This document shows, piece after piece, positions 9,047 to 18,947 of a stretch of DNA of 64,000 nt. The stretch is from an uncultured bacterium. GTDB lineage: Bacteria > Bacteroidota > Ignavibacteria > Kapaibacteriales > UBA4661. Both the position numbers and the translations under genes were made by a program. Positions within the stretch are counted from its first letter, which is position 1, and each line of letters starts with the position of its first letter. The stretch is from positions 62,001 to 126,000 of the forward strand of contig CALCNX010000051.1 in assembly GCA_937899715.1 (NCBI GenBank), read 5' to 3'. The notes below the pieces were generated by a model. That model did no database searches, had not been told where the DNA came from, and saw nothing but the letters and a program-made list of their open reading frames with translations.

Positions 9047-11062
9047 ATGAAAAAACTCGTTCTCAAAAAAGCCGTACTAGATAACACCGGGAATGCGGTG
9101 CGTTCGCTTGAATCCTACAAAATCCGCTATGCCGACGAACTCAACGCTGAGCAGCTACAAGCAGTCATGCACGACACGGGCGCAGTACTCGTGGTGGCAG
9201 GCGCGGGCACAGGCAAGACACGAACACTCATATACCGCGTGGCGAGGCTCATTGAAGACCGCATTCCGCCGGAATCCATTCTGCTCCTTACCTTCACGCG
9301 CAAGGCGGCTGCCGAGATGCTCCGGCGTGCATCGCACCTGCTGGATGGTAGATGCGAAGCGGTTTCCGGCGGAACATTCCACTCCTTTGCCCATGGCTAC
9401 TTACGCCGCGCCTCAAAAATGCTTACGCCACTTGGCTATGATACTAATTTCAGCGTGCTAGACCAATCCGATGCCGAAGATGTGGTGAATTTGCTGCGTT
9501 CGCAGTTTGTGGAGTCAAGCAAAAGCAAAGATAAAAAACGCCGCTTCCCGCGCAAAAACACGCTTCTCAGCATCTTTAGCACATCAGCAAATTGCCAAAT
9601 GACGATTGAAGCAGTCGTGAAAAAAGATTACCCGCAATTCACCGATGACACGGACGACATCAAGCATTTATGCGACCTTTACGGTATTTACAAACGCAAG
9701 CATAATTTGATGGACTATGATGATTTACTCGTAGTTTTTCTGAATCTCATGCGCACCAACCCTGACGTGAAGCGGGATGTGCAACAAAAATACCGCTACG
9801 TGATGGTGGACGAATATCAGGACACCAACGCGCTGCAACATGAAATCGTCTTAACGCTCTCGGCATTGCACGAAAACGTGATGGCTGTCGGCGACGACGC
9901 GCAAAGCATTTACGCCTTTCGCGGTGCAAATTTTGAGAATATCATGCGTTTTCCCGATGCCTTCCGAAACTGCCGCGTTATCAAGCTGGAAGAAAATTAT
10001 CGCTCCACGCAGCCGATTTTGAGCTTGACTAACGAAATCATCCGCCGTGCCACCTACCGATTTGACAAAGAACTCTTCTCACGCAAGTCGGGAAGCACTT
10101 TTCCGGCGATTGTGCAAGCAGAAAACGAGCAGCAGCAATCGCAATTCATCGTGCAGCAAGTCTTGGAGTACCGCGAGGCAGGCTTGCCACTAGATGATAT
10201 TGCCGTGCTGATGCGCTCCGGCTTTCACTCATTTGACCTTGAAATTGAACTGAACCGCGCGAATATTCCCTACCAAAAATTTGGCGGCTTCAAATTCATC
10301 GAAACATCGCACGTGAAGGATGTGATAGCACATTTGCGAGTGTTGGTCAATCCAAAGGATGCGGTGAGTTGGAATAGAATTTTGCTGCTTCTGGAGGGCG
10401 TAGGACCGCGAACAGCGAATAAAGTGATAGAGGCGCTCGTGAGTGGCACGGTAACGCTCCAAAACACCCAAAACCTCAAGGAAATCGCGCGTGGCGACGA
10501 ACAAATCAAAATGCTTTTTTCGTTGCTGGCGCGGCTGGAAGAAAGCAATGAAGCGCCCGGCGCAAAGGTCTGGCAGATTATTGACTATTACCGCCCGCAG
10601 ATGAAGAAAAAATATGATGACTACAAAAAACGACTCAAAGACATCGAAACAATGGGCAGTATTGCCGAGCGATACCGCTCCGTGCCTGCACTTCTGGCAG
10701 ATATGGCAATCGAACCGCCAACGGAATCCGTCGAGGACGTAGCGGCAACCGGAAGCGAGACAGAATTTCTGACGCTCTCCACGATTCACTCTGCAAAAGG
10801 CTTGGAATGGGGGGTGGTATTTATGCTTTGGGCACTGGACGGGCGCTTCCCGCCTGTGCGAGCATTTGAATCGGAAGACACACTGGAGGAAGAACGCCGT
10901 CTTTTCTACGTGGCGTGTACGCGAGCAAAGGAGCGGCTTTTCATCAGCTATCCCATCAATATCTTCGACCGCGAAAGTGGCATGGTACTGGGCAAGGTAT
11001 CGCGTTTTCTGGATGGTATCGGCGAGGAGCTTGCCGAACGGTATTTTTTGGCGGATGAGTGA
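9047..11062 (+). CDS. UvrD/Rep/PcrA-type superfamily 1 DNA helicase
   Basis: 671 residues, the usual length of UvrD/Rep/PcrA enzymes, which unwind DNA 3' to 5' in repair and replication restart. Motifs appear in order: Q motif LNAEQLQAV, Walker A AGAGTGKT (about residues 51-58), motif Ia LLTFTRKAAAEM, motif II VDEYQDTN, motif III VGDDAQSIYAFRGA, motif IV LEENYRS, motif V STIHSAKGLEW and motif VI RRLFYVACTRAKERL. All catalytic residues are intact. The C-terminus lacks an obvious PcrA-like tail, so it is not possible to say which subfamily it belongs to. It is a stand-alone gene, divergent from a permease and convergent with the haem operon. Confidence 0.96.
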   Translation: MKKLVLKKAVLDNTGNAVRSLESYKIRYADELNAEQLQAVMHDTGAVLVVAGAGTGKTRTLIYRVARLIEDRIPPESILLLTFTRKAAAEMLRRASHLLDGRCEAVSGGTFHSFAHGYLRRASKMLTPLGYDTNFSVLDQSDAEDVVNLLRSQFVESSKSKDKKRRFPRKNTLLSIFSTSANCQMTIEAVVKKDYPQFTDDTDDIKHLCDLYGIYKRKHNLMDYDDLLVVFLNLMRTNPDVKRDVQQKYRYVMVDEYQDTNALQHEIVLTLSALHENVMAVGDDAQSIYAFRGANFENIMRFPDAFRNCRVIKLEENYRSTQPILSLTNEIIRRATYRFDKELFSRKSGSTFPAIVQAENEQQQSQFIVQQVLEYREAGLPLDDIAVLMRSGFHSFDLEIELNRANIPYQKFGGFKFIETSHVKDVIAHLRVLVNPKDAVSWNRILLLLEGVGPRTANKVIEALVSGTVTLQNTQNLKEIARGDEQIKMLFSLLARLEESNEAPGAKVWQIIDYYRPQMKKKYDDYKKRLKDIETMGSIAERYRSVPALLADMAIEPPTESVEDVAATGSETEFLTLSTIHSAKGLEWGVVFMLWALDGRFPPVRAFESEDTLEEERRLFYVACTRAKERLFISYPINIFDRESGMVLGKVSRFLDGIGEELAERYFLADE

Positions 11063-11213
11063 GAGGGAAAATTGAGTTTAAGCATTCCGAGATTGAGTAT
11101 TGACTCAAGAAAATGAAATTACCAAGGGTACAATAAAAACCAAGTTTTTGAGTAAGTTCTTCAACAGAATTAGCTCGTTTTTAACATTAGTGGCAAAATT
11201 ATTTCGGTATAAA

Positions 11214-12059
11214 TTACCGATGTATCACAGAAGTTGCAAAAATGGGATAGGTAAGTTCCGATGCACTCAGAATAACACTATTGACCCCATACACCTCACG
11301 CAAGAGAGCGCTTGTGAGCACTGCATTCGGTGTGCCCTCCGCTACGATTTCTCCACCATTCATTGCTACGCAATAATCCCCGTATTGTGCCGCAAGCGTC
11401 AAATCGTGCATTACTGCCGCCACGACCGCGCCCGCTTCCGCCCGCTCACGGGCAATGGTGAGAAATTCATGTTGGTATTTCAAATCTAAATACGACGTTG
11501 GCTCATCTAAAAGCAGATATGCGCCCTTCATATTTGCTACCTGTGCTAAAGCCCGTGCAAACTGCACGCGCTGGCGCTCTCCGCCCGAAAGTGTAAGATA
11601 GTTTCTCTTCTGAAATGTCGATAAATCCATGCGTTCCAGAATTTCCGTACAGATGCGTTTATCTTCCTGTGTGGGCGCGGCGACAAAATGCGGATAACGT
11701 CCCATCATCACGACTTCAGCAACCGTGAGCGGAAATGCCAATTCCGATTGCTGCGAGACCACTGCCCGAATACGAGCAAATGATTGTGCAGAACGCCGTG
11801 TGAGGCGCTCCGAGCCATAATGCACCTCGCCCGTGATGTCGGTGAGTTCGCCCGTGAGCGCTTTGAGAAGTGTGGTTTTGCCGGAGCCGTTTGGACCGAT
11901 AATCATTGACACTTTGCCAACACCAAAGCGCACGGAAACGCTATTCAAAATTTGCTTCTCGCCCACAGCGTATGAAACATTTGTAGCGATAAGCTCCGAT
12001 GTTTGCAAATCTTGATGAGAAGCGGTTTTTAATACTTGCTTAGACATATTCTTAGGCAT
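11214..12059 (-). CDS. hmuV: HmuV, haem ABC transporter ATP-binding protein
   Basis: 281 residues from the ATG at 12059, chosen because AAGGCGG precedes it and it overlaps the permease stop (TTCTATGCCTAA), implying translational coupling; an ATG at 12047 is the alternative. ATPase motifs: Walker A GPNGSGKTTLLKAL, Q-loop VVSQQSE, signature LSGGERQRVQFARAL, Walker B AYLLLDEPTSYLDL, H-loop VMHDLTLA. The stretch VVMMGRYPHF is typical of HmuV/FecE-type importers. It powers the neighbouring HmuU permease from the cytoplasmic side. It is the last gene of the haem uptake block. Confidence 0.93.
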   Translation of the reverse strand: MPKNMSKQVLKTASHQDLQTSELIATNVSYAVGEKQILNSVSVRFGVGKVSMIIGPNGSGKTTLLKALTGELTDITGEVHYGSERLTRRSAQSFARIRAVVSQQSELAFPLTVAEVVMMGRYPHFVAAPTQEDKRICTEILERMDLSTFQKRNYLTLSGGERQRVQFARALAQVANMKGAYLLLDEPTSYLDLKYQHEFLTIARERAEAGAVVAAVMHDLTLAAQYGDYCVAMNGGEIVAEGTPNAVLTSALLREVYGVNSVILSASELTYPIFATSVIHR

Positions 12060-13125
12060 AGAATCCGCCTTTCCCCGCACTTCCACGATGCTGCCTAAAA
12101 AGTAGCCACAAGAATACTGGCGCACCCACAAACGCCGTAATAACGCCGATGGGAAGTTCCGCCGGAGCAATGAGTGTTCGTGCCAGTGTGTCCGCGAGTA
12201 TCATCAGCACTGCACCAAGCAATGCTGAAGCCACAATCAAAAAACGATTATCTGCCGAGCGCAACAGCCGCAGCAAGTGCGGAACAACCAATCCCATAAA
12301 ACTTATCACACCAACCATTGCCGTTGCCGTGCCGACAAGGACAGTATTAAGCACAAGCAGCGTGATATTAAGCCGCCGCACATCTACACCAAGCGAAGAG
12401 GCATCAGATTCGCCGAGGAGTAAGGCATTGAGTGATTTGGCATAGCGCAAGGCAATGGCTGTGCAAAGAAGAGTCGTCGCACTGACAATGGTTGCGGCTC
12501 GCCAATCGGCGCTGGTGAATGTGCCAAGCGTCCAGAACGTGATAGAGCGAGCTTGCGGGTCGCGGGCAATGTATGCCATAAAGCCCGTTCCGGCATTCGC
12601 AATAGCGTTTACCGCCACACCCGCAAGAATCATTGTCGCAACACTCACTTTCCCGCCCACTGCCGAGAATCTGTACACCGCGACCGTTGCCACAAATGCC
12701 CCGGCAAATGCTGCCAGTGGCAGGGCAAATGCGCCAAGAGCATCGGAGTATGCCGCTCCGATGCTTTTTCCCAGCACAAATACCAATGCCGCACCAAATG
12801 CCGCGCCTGCCGATGTGCCGACCAAGCCCGGCTCCACAATTGGGTTGCGAAACAATGCTTGCATCAGTACGCCCGAAACGGACAACGCTGCTCCCACAGC
12901 AGCGCTCAAGACCACACGCGGAAGGCGAATCTGCAAGAATACCGCTTGATGTAGGCTGTCGGAGGCAGTCGTGCCGCCAAGCGCCGCAAGCGTAAAGTCC
13001 CAAATTTGCGCGTAAGAAAGATTGATTGCGCCGGAGCGAACCGAAAGCAAAGCCACTGCAACCAAGAGAACAGCAAATGCGCCGTAAATGGCACCAAACC
13101 GAACATTTCGGAGAATATGCAACAT
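12052..13125 (-). CDS. hmuU: HmuU, haem/iron ABC transporter permease (FecCD family)
   Basis: 357 residues with about ten membrane segments, the FecCD/BtuC fold. Family landmarks include RLPRVVLSAAVGAALSVSG, LMQALFRNPIVEPGLVGTSA, the glycine-rich stretch GVISFMGLVVPHLLR (coupling region for the ATPase), and near the end ELPIGVITAFVGAPVFLWLL. The inner-membrane channel moves haem (or an iron chelate) delivered by HmuT into the cytoplasm. Only 17 bases separate it from hmuT, and it overlaps hmuV by eight bases, so the three form one transcription unit. Haem as substrate follows from the HmuT and HmuV resemblance rather than from this protein. Confidence 0.92.
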   Translation of the reverse strand: MLHILRNVRFGAIYGAFAVLLVAVALLSVRSGAINLSYAQIWDFTLAALGGTTASDSLHQAVFLQIRLPRVVLSAAVGAALSVSGVLMQALFRNPIVEPGLVGTSAGAAFGAALVFVLGKSIGAAYSDALGAFALPLAAFAGAFVATVAVYRFSAVGGKVSVATMILAGVAVNAIANAGTGFMAYIARDPQARSITFWTLGTFTSADWRAATIVSATTLLCTAIALRYAKSLNALLLGESDASSLGVDVRRLNITLLVLNTVLVGTATAMVGVISFMGLVVPHLLRLLRSADNRFLIVASALLGAVLMILADTLARTLIAPAELPIGVITAFVGAPVFLWLLFRQHRGSAGKGGFYA

Positions 13126-13142
13126 TGTAAATGCTTTGTGAT

Positions 13143-14033
13143 TTATCGGTGAATAAGTTCCATGAGTTTGAGCGTGTTCTCGCCTGTACGTGGTCCGAAG
13201 TACGTGAAATCATGCTCTTCCACGCGATAAATTTTTCCGTTTTTTGCCGCCGGAGTAAGTGCCACACCGGGCAGTTCTTTGAATTTTTCCAAGCCTCCCG
13301 TGCGGTCATAACCGAAATCGGTTGCCAGAATCACATCCGGTTGCGCTTCGGCAATGAGTTCAGGGCTAAGTGGCTTCATTCCTTCGTTGAGAGTGATAGC
13401 ATTTACGCCGCCTGCCCATTCCAGCATTTGCGTTGCATTACTTTTTTGCCCAACAACGAGATAATTGTTAATAACACGCCCAAAGTGAATGATGACAACC
13501 TTTTTCGGCTTCTCGTTCGGATGCTGTACAACGTAGGCAGAATGAGCATCCTGAGCACGTTTCATGTCGGCATCCAGTTTTTCGCACAGTGCTTTTGCTT
13601 TGTCTTCCACATGAAATTCTTCGCCAAGTTGGGTGAGTAGTTTTTTCGCGTCTTCGATTGAGCGTGAACCCGGATACTGCTTGAGCGGCATACCCACTTT
13701 TTTTAATTGCGTAACGACCTCTTCAGGCGCAATGCCGCCGTCGTGCATGATAAGCGTGGGCTTGAGCGAAATAATACCTTCCGAATTCAGCAAGCGATGA
13801 TAGCCGACGGTCGGCAGCTTTTGTGCTTCCGGCGGATATGTGCTTGATAAATCCACGCCGACTACTTTATCACCCAAGCCAAGGGCGAACATCATTTCCG
13901 TCAACTGTTTGGAAATGCAGACAATACGCACCGCGCCGGAAGCGGACTCGGCTGGTTTATTGCGAAAGCGGTCGCAAGAGAATATTGCCAGACCGCTTAC
14001 AATGAGAAGTGTGAGAAGAATATGTTTTTTCAT
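13143..14033 (-). CDS. hmuT: HmuT, haem-binding periplasmic lipoprotein
   Basis: 296 residues from the ATG at 14033 (signal peptide MKKHILLTLLIVSGLAIFSC, lipidated at about Cys 20). It is a class III substrate-binding protein: RIVCISKQLTEMMFALGLGD, then VGVDLSSTYPPEAQKLP, and VGYHRLLNSEGIISLKPTLI. The VGY tyrosine sits where HmuT proteins coordinate haem iron, and the SxEGIxSLKPTL stretch is diagnostic for the HmuT group against vitamin B12 binders. It captures haem in the periplasm and hands it to HmuUV. A complex repeat structure lies just upstream, between it and the TonB receptor gene. Confidence 0.9.
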   Translation of the reverse strand: MKKHILLTLLIVSGLAIFSCDRFRNKPAESASGAVRIVCISKQLTEMMFALGLGDKVVGVDLSSTYPPEAQKLPTVGYHRLLNSEGIISLKPTLIMHDGGIAPEEVVTQLKKVGMPLKQYPGSRSIEDAKKLLTQLGEEFHVEDKAKALCEKLDADMKRAQDAHSAYVVQHPNEKPKKVVIIHFGRVINNYLVVGQKSNATQMLEWAGGVNAITLNEGMKPLSPELIAEAQPDVILATDFGYDRTGGLEKFKELPGVALTPAAKNGKIYRVEEHDFTYFGPRTGENTLKLMELIHR

Positions 14034-14055
14034 GGTAATCTTTTTTGAAAAGAAC

Positions 14056-14115
14056 GATGTAGTGCGGTGTGTAGGCAAATCGCTGTGTAGACAAATTGCT
14101 GTTCCGCACTACATC
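14056..14115. repeat. Inverted repeat enclosing a tandem direct repeat
   Basis: GATGTAGTGCGG (14056-14067) and CCGCACTACATC (14104-14115) are perfect 12-base inverted arms. The 36-base interior is nearly filled by two copies of a 16-base unit, GTAGGCAAATCGCTGT (14071-14086) and GTAGACAAATTGCTGT (14087-14102), with two mismatches. On the transcribed minus strand the structure falls between the TonB receptor stop and hmuT. The strand after the stem runs into a T-rich stretch, GTTCTTTTC. It could be an attenuator, an mRNA-processing hairpin that sets receptor/importer ratios, or a tiny mobile-element relic; no target-site duplication is visible. Confidence 0.6.
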
Positions 14116-14138
14116 TGTTAGAATAATAGTGGGGAAAA

Positions 14139-16532
14139 TTAGAATGTATATTTCAGCACCAAACCGCCGTAAAAGGTGATTTTCGGACCCGGATTGAAAA
14201 AGAGCGGAAGCGGTTGCCCGGCACCAGCCGTGAGGTTCAAGAAAATTTGCGGTGAATACTTCGCACTGAGCATATTATCTGAGCCGGCATACACTTCCAA
14301 CGCAAAATTATCGCCGAGCTTCCCACGCCAGCCCGCACGGGCATTGAGCAGCGTGTAAGCGTCGGCAACGTTGGTGTTGCTGTTGTTGATAGGCATTTGG
14401 TCAACATACATCAGTGTTGTATTCAGATATGCACCAAATCGTGTTTCCACATCAACACCTGCATTAACAAGATTCGGCGCGATGCCCGGCAGACGCAAGC
14501 CAGAAAAGTCCTTTGTAGCGGCATTATTGTTGTTATCGCTTTTGAACTCAAGGTATTTGAAATCATTAAGCGTGTACGTTACAAAGGGGCGAATGAGCGT
14601 AATTGCAGCATTTTCATCATCAAAACGGAGAGCATACGAAACCGATGCTTCCAACCCGTTATGCTGTACACGTCCTGCATTGGTCGTGATGGTGTAGGCG
14701 GGAAGACCGTTTGCCGCAGGAAAATTCTGCGGAATGAGTTTGTTCGTGACAGGCATTATGAAATATGCTACTTCGTATGTCAGTGCTTTGTTCAGCACAC
14801 TACCTTTGGAGCCGATTTCATAGCTCGTTGCCGTTTCCGGCATCAGATCTAAATTCACTTGCCCGATTTGCGTAATCACAATTTGATTTGTGCCCGGCGG
14901 TGAGTAGCCTTGGCTCACGCTTGCGTATGCTGAAATTTCATCGGTCACTTTCTGTGTTACCGCCACGCGCGGCGTTATGAGCGGCGTAAAACGTTTGTAG
15001 CCAGATTGATTCAGGTATGCCGGCGTAGTTGTCGTGGCTCGCATATCCGTAATCGTGTACTCAATAAAATTCAGACTTGCGCCCGCCGTAACAAGAGTTG
15101 TGGGCGTAATATTCACTTCTGCTTGAGCGAAAGCGCTGTATTGCAATGCCTGTACTTCTAGATCGCTGCGAAGCGCACCCAGAATACCATTAGTAAGTCC
15201 ATAGCCTTTTGCAAAATTGAAATTTTTCAAGACTTCCACTCCTGCTGTAATGCGAGCATCAATCGGACTTTCAGGGGCAGTGGTAAAGGTAAATACCGAG
15301 CGAGCACCGAATTTGACTTTGCTGGTTTTGTTGACACCAGCGGCGAAGGGCTGGTCAATAATTTGCCCTGCAGAAAAAATGCTGGAACGATTGACAAATT
15401 GCGACGAGAAGCGGTATTCATGCGAGAAACCCGCACGGATGCTCTCTGTTTTGACGTTTGCATTATTAGCGATGTACGCTTGTTCGGCAATTTCCGGTGA
15501 CGAAATAAGCTGCAAGCTGTCCACCTGTCCCGGCAGCAAATCGTATGAACTTGTATAGTTCACAAACACTGATGCTGTCTGGCATTCATTGGCATAAAAA
15601 TCGCCGTTTATCGTCACAAAACTTTTGGTCGAAGTGGCGTGTTTGCGGAAAGTATCGTAATACTGATAGCCATAATTGACCAAAAAGCTCGCGTTGTCCG
15701 TTCCGGCACGAAGAGTCGTGTTCGAGCGCAAAAGACCATACGAACCAACCATGAGGCTTTGTGCGACGCTCGTGGAGCCGGACGGGGCACGCTCGGTGTA
15801 CATATTCACCACACCACCAATGCCCATACCGTAAAGACTTGCCGCAGGACCTTTCAGCACTTCTACACGACCCAAGATAGCAAAGTCCACATCGTCCAGA
15901 AACGTCGTACCATCGGCATCGGTGAGCGGAATATCATTCAAATATGCTTTATAGCCCACACCGTTGAAGTTCGTGGCATTGCCATAGCCGCGAAGGACAA
16001 TTCGCGCACCACCTGTTGCCATACGGTTTTCCATGCGGACTCCGGGCAAGGTATTCAGCGTTTGGTAAAGCTGAACGCCGTTGCCGCGCTGCAAGTCCAC
16101 GCTTGTTATTACGCCCACGGAGCCGGGCGTTTCGAGAATGCTGCGCTGGTTCGCATATCCCGTTACGCGCACTTCGTTCATGGCGACGTTGCCGGCTTCC
16201 ATGAGAATCGTGATGTACTTTCGTGCCGCATCCACACTTACTTCTTTGCGACCGTACCCGGTGTAGGAGAGCTGGAGCGTTGCTGTGGGTGCGTCAAGCG
16301 TGAGGGCAAATTCACCTTTTTTGTTGGTGATTGTTCCTTTAGAAGCCGCTCCGGTACTGCCCTTTACGGCAACAGTTGCACCAATGAGCGGCTCTAAGGA
16401 AGATTGGTCGAGAACGCGACCTTTGAGTTCAAATGCTGATTGCGCTTGGGCAGCGCTGTGGAGAGCAAAAAGAAAAGTTAAACTTAGTGCGGCAAGGATA
16501 ACACCGCGAAGAGGTAAGAAAAAGGGTTTCAT
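14139..16532 (-). CDS. TonB-dependent receptor with carboxypeptidase-like N-terminal domain
   Basis: 797 residues from the ATG at 16532; the upstream frame lacks a signal. Signal peptide to about residue 30 (AAQAQ). A carboxypeptidase-regulatory-like domain follows (FELKGRVLDQSSLEPLIGAT to about residue 120), then the plug (VGVITSVDLQRGNGVQLYQT, RIVLRGYGNATNFNGVGYKA, GRVEVLKGPAASLYGMGIGG) and a 22-strand barrel ending in a terminal aromatic, VLKYTF. Energised by TonB/ExbBD, it imports a ligand across the outer membrane. Its position directly before hmuTUV suggests haem or a ferric chelate. It is one of two receptors in tandem. Confidence 0.9.
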   Translation of the reverse strand: MKPFFLPLRGVILAALSLTFLFALHSAAQAQSAFELKGRVLDQSSLEPLIGATVAVKGSTGAASKGTITNKKGEFALTLDAPTATLQLSYTGYGRKEVSVDAARKYITILMEAGNVAMNEVRVTGYANQRSILETPGSVGVITSVDLQRGNGVQLYQTLNTLPGVRMENRMATGGARIVLRGYGNATNFNGVGYKAYLNDIPLTDADGTTFLDDVDFAILGRVEVLKGPAASLYGMGIGGVVNMYTERAPSGSTSVAQSLMVGSYGLLRSNTTLRAGTDNASFLVNYGYQYYDTFRKHATSTKSFVTINGDFYANECQTASVFVNYTSSYDLLPGQVDSLQLISSPEIAEQAYIANNANVKTESIRAGFSHEYRFSSQFVNRSSIFSAGQIIDQPFAAGVNKTSKVKFGARSVFTFTTAPESPIDARITAGVEVLKNFNFAKGYGLTNGILGALRSDLEVQALQYSAFAQAEVNITPTTLVTAGASLNFIEYTITDMRATTTTPAYLNQSGYKRFTPLITPRVAVTQKVTDEISAYASVSQGYSPPGTNQIVITQIGQVNLDLMPETATSYEIGSKGSVLNKALTYEVAYFIMPVTNKLIPQNFPAANGLPAYTITTNAGRVQHNGLEASVSYALRFDDENAAITLIRPFVTYTLNDFKYLEFKSDNNNNAATKDFSGLRLPGIAPNLVNAGVDVETRFGAYLNTTLMYVDQMPINNSNTNVADAYTLLNARAGWRGKLGDNFALEVYAGSDNMLSAKYSPQIFLNLTAGAGQPLPLFFNPGPKITFYGGLVLKYTF

Positions 16533-16638
16533 AGTAAAATTATGTTCAAGTGAATATTCTAAGTGAAATGTGTTGGTACAAAGCAGAATAGCGGCGAACA
16601 TCCTTGTTTGCTGCTGTCTTCTATGCGGATTATGCCTC

Positions 16639-18819
16639 TCAAAAGCGCCATTCTGCGCCAATTGAAGCCGCGTAATTGAACGGTAAACCCGGTTCAATAA
16701 ATGGTGATTGACCATTTGCGGCGGTATCGGGATTTATCCACACAGAAGCCATGTATTTGGCGTTGAAAAGATTATTCCCACGTAAAAATGCTTTGAGCTG
16801 CAAGTGTTCATCTATCAATGCCTGACGGAATCCGATTGTACCGTCAACCACAGAGAATGAAGGCGCTGTGATGCTATTGGCATCATTCACAAAGTAGCTG
16901 CCGACGCTACGCCATTCTACTTCGCCGAAGACCTGCGGCAAAAATGTGGGCTGATAGCGCACGCGAACGGTTGAGAAGAAATCGGGGATGCCGGGCATTT
17001 TATTATTTGCGTAATTCACAAAACGTCCTTCTAACGAACGGCTGACATATACCGAGTCTATGCGATAGTCCACAAATACATTATTCGCATACGTTGCTGC
17101 TGCCATCAATGACAGCCCACCCGAAAAGTCCGCTTGGACGCTTGCTTCCACGCCTCTGCGCTGTGAACGCCCCGCCGTGAAATAGAATCTGCCGCCTCGG
17201 TACTGGATAATGTCGTTCAGTACGTCCACTTGATAGATAGCCAAATCGTAAGCAAAACGGCTCAGAAAGGATGCGTCATCCGTAAGAATGACTTGCTTCA
17301 TCCCGATTTCGTAGGTACTTGATTCTATAGGCTTGAGAAGCGTGTTAATTGTCCGCACGGTATCTTCCCCGTAAACGCTTGGCGGGTCTGTTTCGTTGCC
17401 TGCCGGAACTTCCACGCCGCCGCCAATATTCCCGTAGAGCGTCCAAAGCGGCGTGAGACGATAGGTAACGCCAAGTTTCGGCGTAAGACGCTCAAAGGTG
17501 CGGGCATCGTTAAGTTTCGGATTGATAAAGCTGTCGGAGAAGTATGCAATGTTGTCATACCTGAGACCGCCCACAACACTGAACTGCTCGCCAATCATCA
17601 CTTCTGCTTGCGCGAAAGCGCCAAGATTTTGTGCTCCCTCGCGCTTGTTGTCGCGAAGGGCTGTACCGCGCTGCCCATTGACCAAATTGTAGAACAAAAT
17701 GGCACCATCTTGGTACTGCATATCGCCGCCAACCAAGAATTTGGCTTGCACGTTCCCGCCGAAATGTGTCGAGTTGTGGTAAATGAGGTTTCCGCCTGTG
17801 TGATAACGGTTAAAATCGCGGAAGGTATTGCGCTCGGAGCGTTGCAAGTATTTGGTTTGCAGAAATGCCATTGCCGAAAGGCTGTTGTTGCGGTCAAATT
17901 CATGCTCAAAGGTGGTGCCGATGCGTCCCAGACGGTTAAAGCGGCGTTCATTGCGCTCTACATATGTGGGACTATAAATAGCAGGGTTGCCCTGTGCTTG
18001 CTGTGGGTCTGTGTCGAATTGTGCTTGTGTGAGCGGTCCCGGCACTTGGAAATTGTTACTTGCGCCAGTGATGAACGTATTCAAGCGGGTCTTAGCGGAT
18101 AAATTCGAGAGAATACCCACATAAAATTGCGTGAGCAAACTCCGCGATTGAGCACGGTAGCCATCGAACATGGTATTATTGACCGAAACATAGACTTTGC
18201 CAATATCGGTCGTCGTACCGGCACGAAGGCTATGCTTTTGAAAACCAAAACTGCCAAACTGTGCTTGCAAGGACAGATAAGGGCGGTCAAGGTCGGGGAT
18301 AGTATTGATGCTGACTACGCCGCCTGCTGCGTTGCCCCAAAGTGCAGAGGCATTAGAGCGGAGCACTTCAATACTTGTTGCGCCGCTCAGGTCAATGAGG
18401 TCAAAAGCGGTGCGCCCGTCGGGTTCTGTCTCCGGTATGCCATCAATATAAAAGCGGATACCGCGCGAGGTTCCTGCATTGGAGCGTTCTCCGGCACCAC
18501 GCGCTCCAAAGCCGCGAATCATCACGCGCACATCCTGATTGCCTGTGCGTGATTGCACAAGTGCACCCGGCACGAGCGAGAGTGCCTCGTCCAGCCCAAA
18601 GCCACGCGAATTTTCAAAAAGGCTTTTTGGAATCACAGTGATGGCAAGCGGGACTTCAAGTGCTTTTTCCGGCTGCCGGAGCGCTGTAACTGTGATTTCA
18701 TCGGCACGGGCAATTTTTTTGCGCGTAGATTTGCTGGAATCTACTTGCTCGAATGCCTTTGTATAGGGGGCAAAAAGTACAAACGCAATAGTAGAAAAGA
18801 AATAAAAGAAATGTTTCAT
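16639..18819 (-). CDS. TonB-dependent outer-membrane receptor (second copy in haem block)
   Basis: 726 residues from the ATG at 18819 with an N-terminal signal (FFYFFSTIAFVLFAPYTKA). No carboxypeptidase-like domain: the plug starts almost at once with DEITVTALRQPEKALEVPLA, followed by VRVMIRGFGARGAGERSNAG, IRFYIDGIPETEPDGRTAFD and IEVLRSNASALWGNAAGGVV. The barrel ends in GAEWRF, a proper C-terminal aromatic signal. The plug pattern resembles FecA/siderophore-type receptors. It differs enough from the downstream receptor that the two probably take different ligands or came together by shuffling rather than by recent duplication. It lies in the same direction, 106 bases upstream of the other receptor. 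Confidence 0.9.
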   Translation of the reverse strand: MKHFFYFFSTIAFVLFAPYTKAFEQVDSSKSTRKKIARADEITVTALRQPEKALEVPLAITVIPKSLFENSRGFGLDEALSLVPGALVQSRTGNQDVRVMIRGFGARGAGERSNAGTSRGIRFYIDGIPETEPDGRTAFDLIDLSGATSIEVLRSNASALWGNAAGGVVSINTIPDLDRPYLSLQAQFGSFGFQKHSLRAGTTTDIGKVYVSVNNTMFDGYRAQSRSLLTQFYVGILSNLSAKTRLNTFITGASNNFQVPGPLTQAQFDTDPQQAQGNPAIYSPTYVERNERRFNRLGRIGTTFEHEFDRNNSLSAMAFLQTKYLQRSERNTFRDFNRYHTGGNLIYHNSTHFGGNVQAKFLVGGDMQYQDGAILFYNLVNGQRGTALRDNKREGAQNLGAFAQAEVMIGEQFSVVGGLRYDNIAYFSDSFINPKLNDARTFERLTPKLGVTYRLTPLWTLYGNIGGGVEVPAGNETDPPSVYGEDTVRTINTLLKPIESSTYEIGMKQVILTDDASFLSRFAYDLAIYQVDVLNDIIQYRGGRFYFTAGRSQRRGVEASVQADFSGGLSLMAAATYANNVFVDYRIDSVYVSRSLEGRFVNYANNKMPGIPDFFSTVRVRYQPTFLPQVFGEVEWRSVGSYFVNDANSITAPSFSVVDGTIGFRQALIDEHLQLKAFLRGNNLFNAKYMASVWINPDTAANGQSPFIEPGLPFNYAASIGAEWRF

Positions 18820-18947
18820 GGTTTCGATAGATACTGTGAACGGTTGTTGTGAATAATAGACGTAACAGCGCTTCAATACGGCTTCGGCACGAAATATAGG
18901 TTCGTGCTGAGTATTGAAGAGCATGAAATAACGAAGTGTAATATTAT

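Noticed and set aside
10229..10789. 186-residue minus-strand frame within the helicase
   Set aside because: Antisense to conserved helicase motifs and without family likeness.
11100..11489. 129-residue plus-strand frame after the helicase
   Set aside because: It mostly runs antisense to hmuV and has no ribosome-binding site or homology signs.
15639..16397. 252-residue plus-strand frame within the first TonB receptor
   Set aside because: Antisense to the carboxypeptidase-like and plug domains, which are clearly coding.
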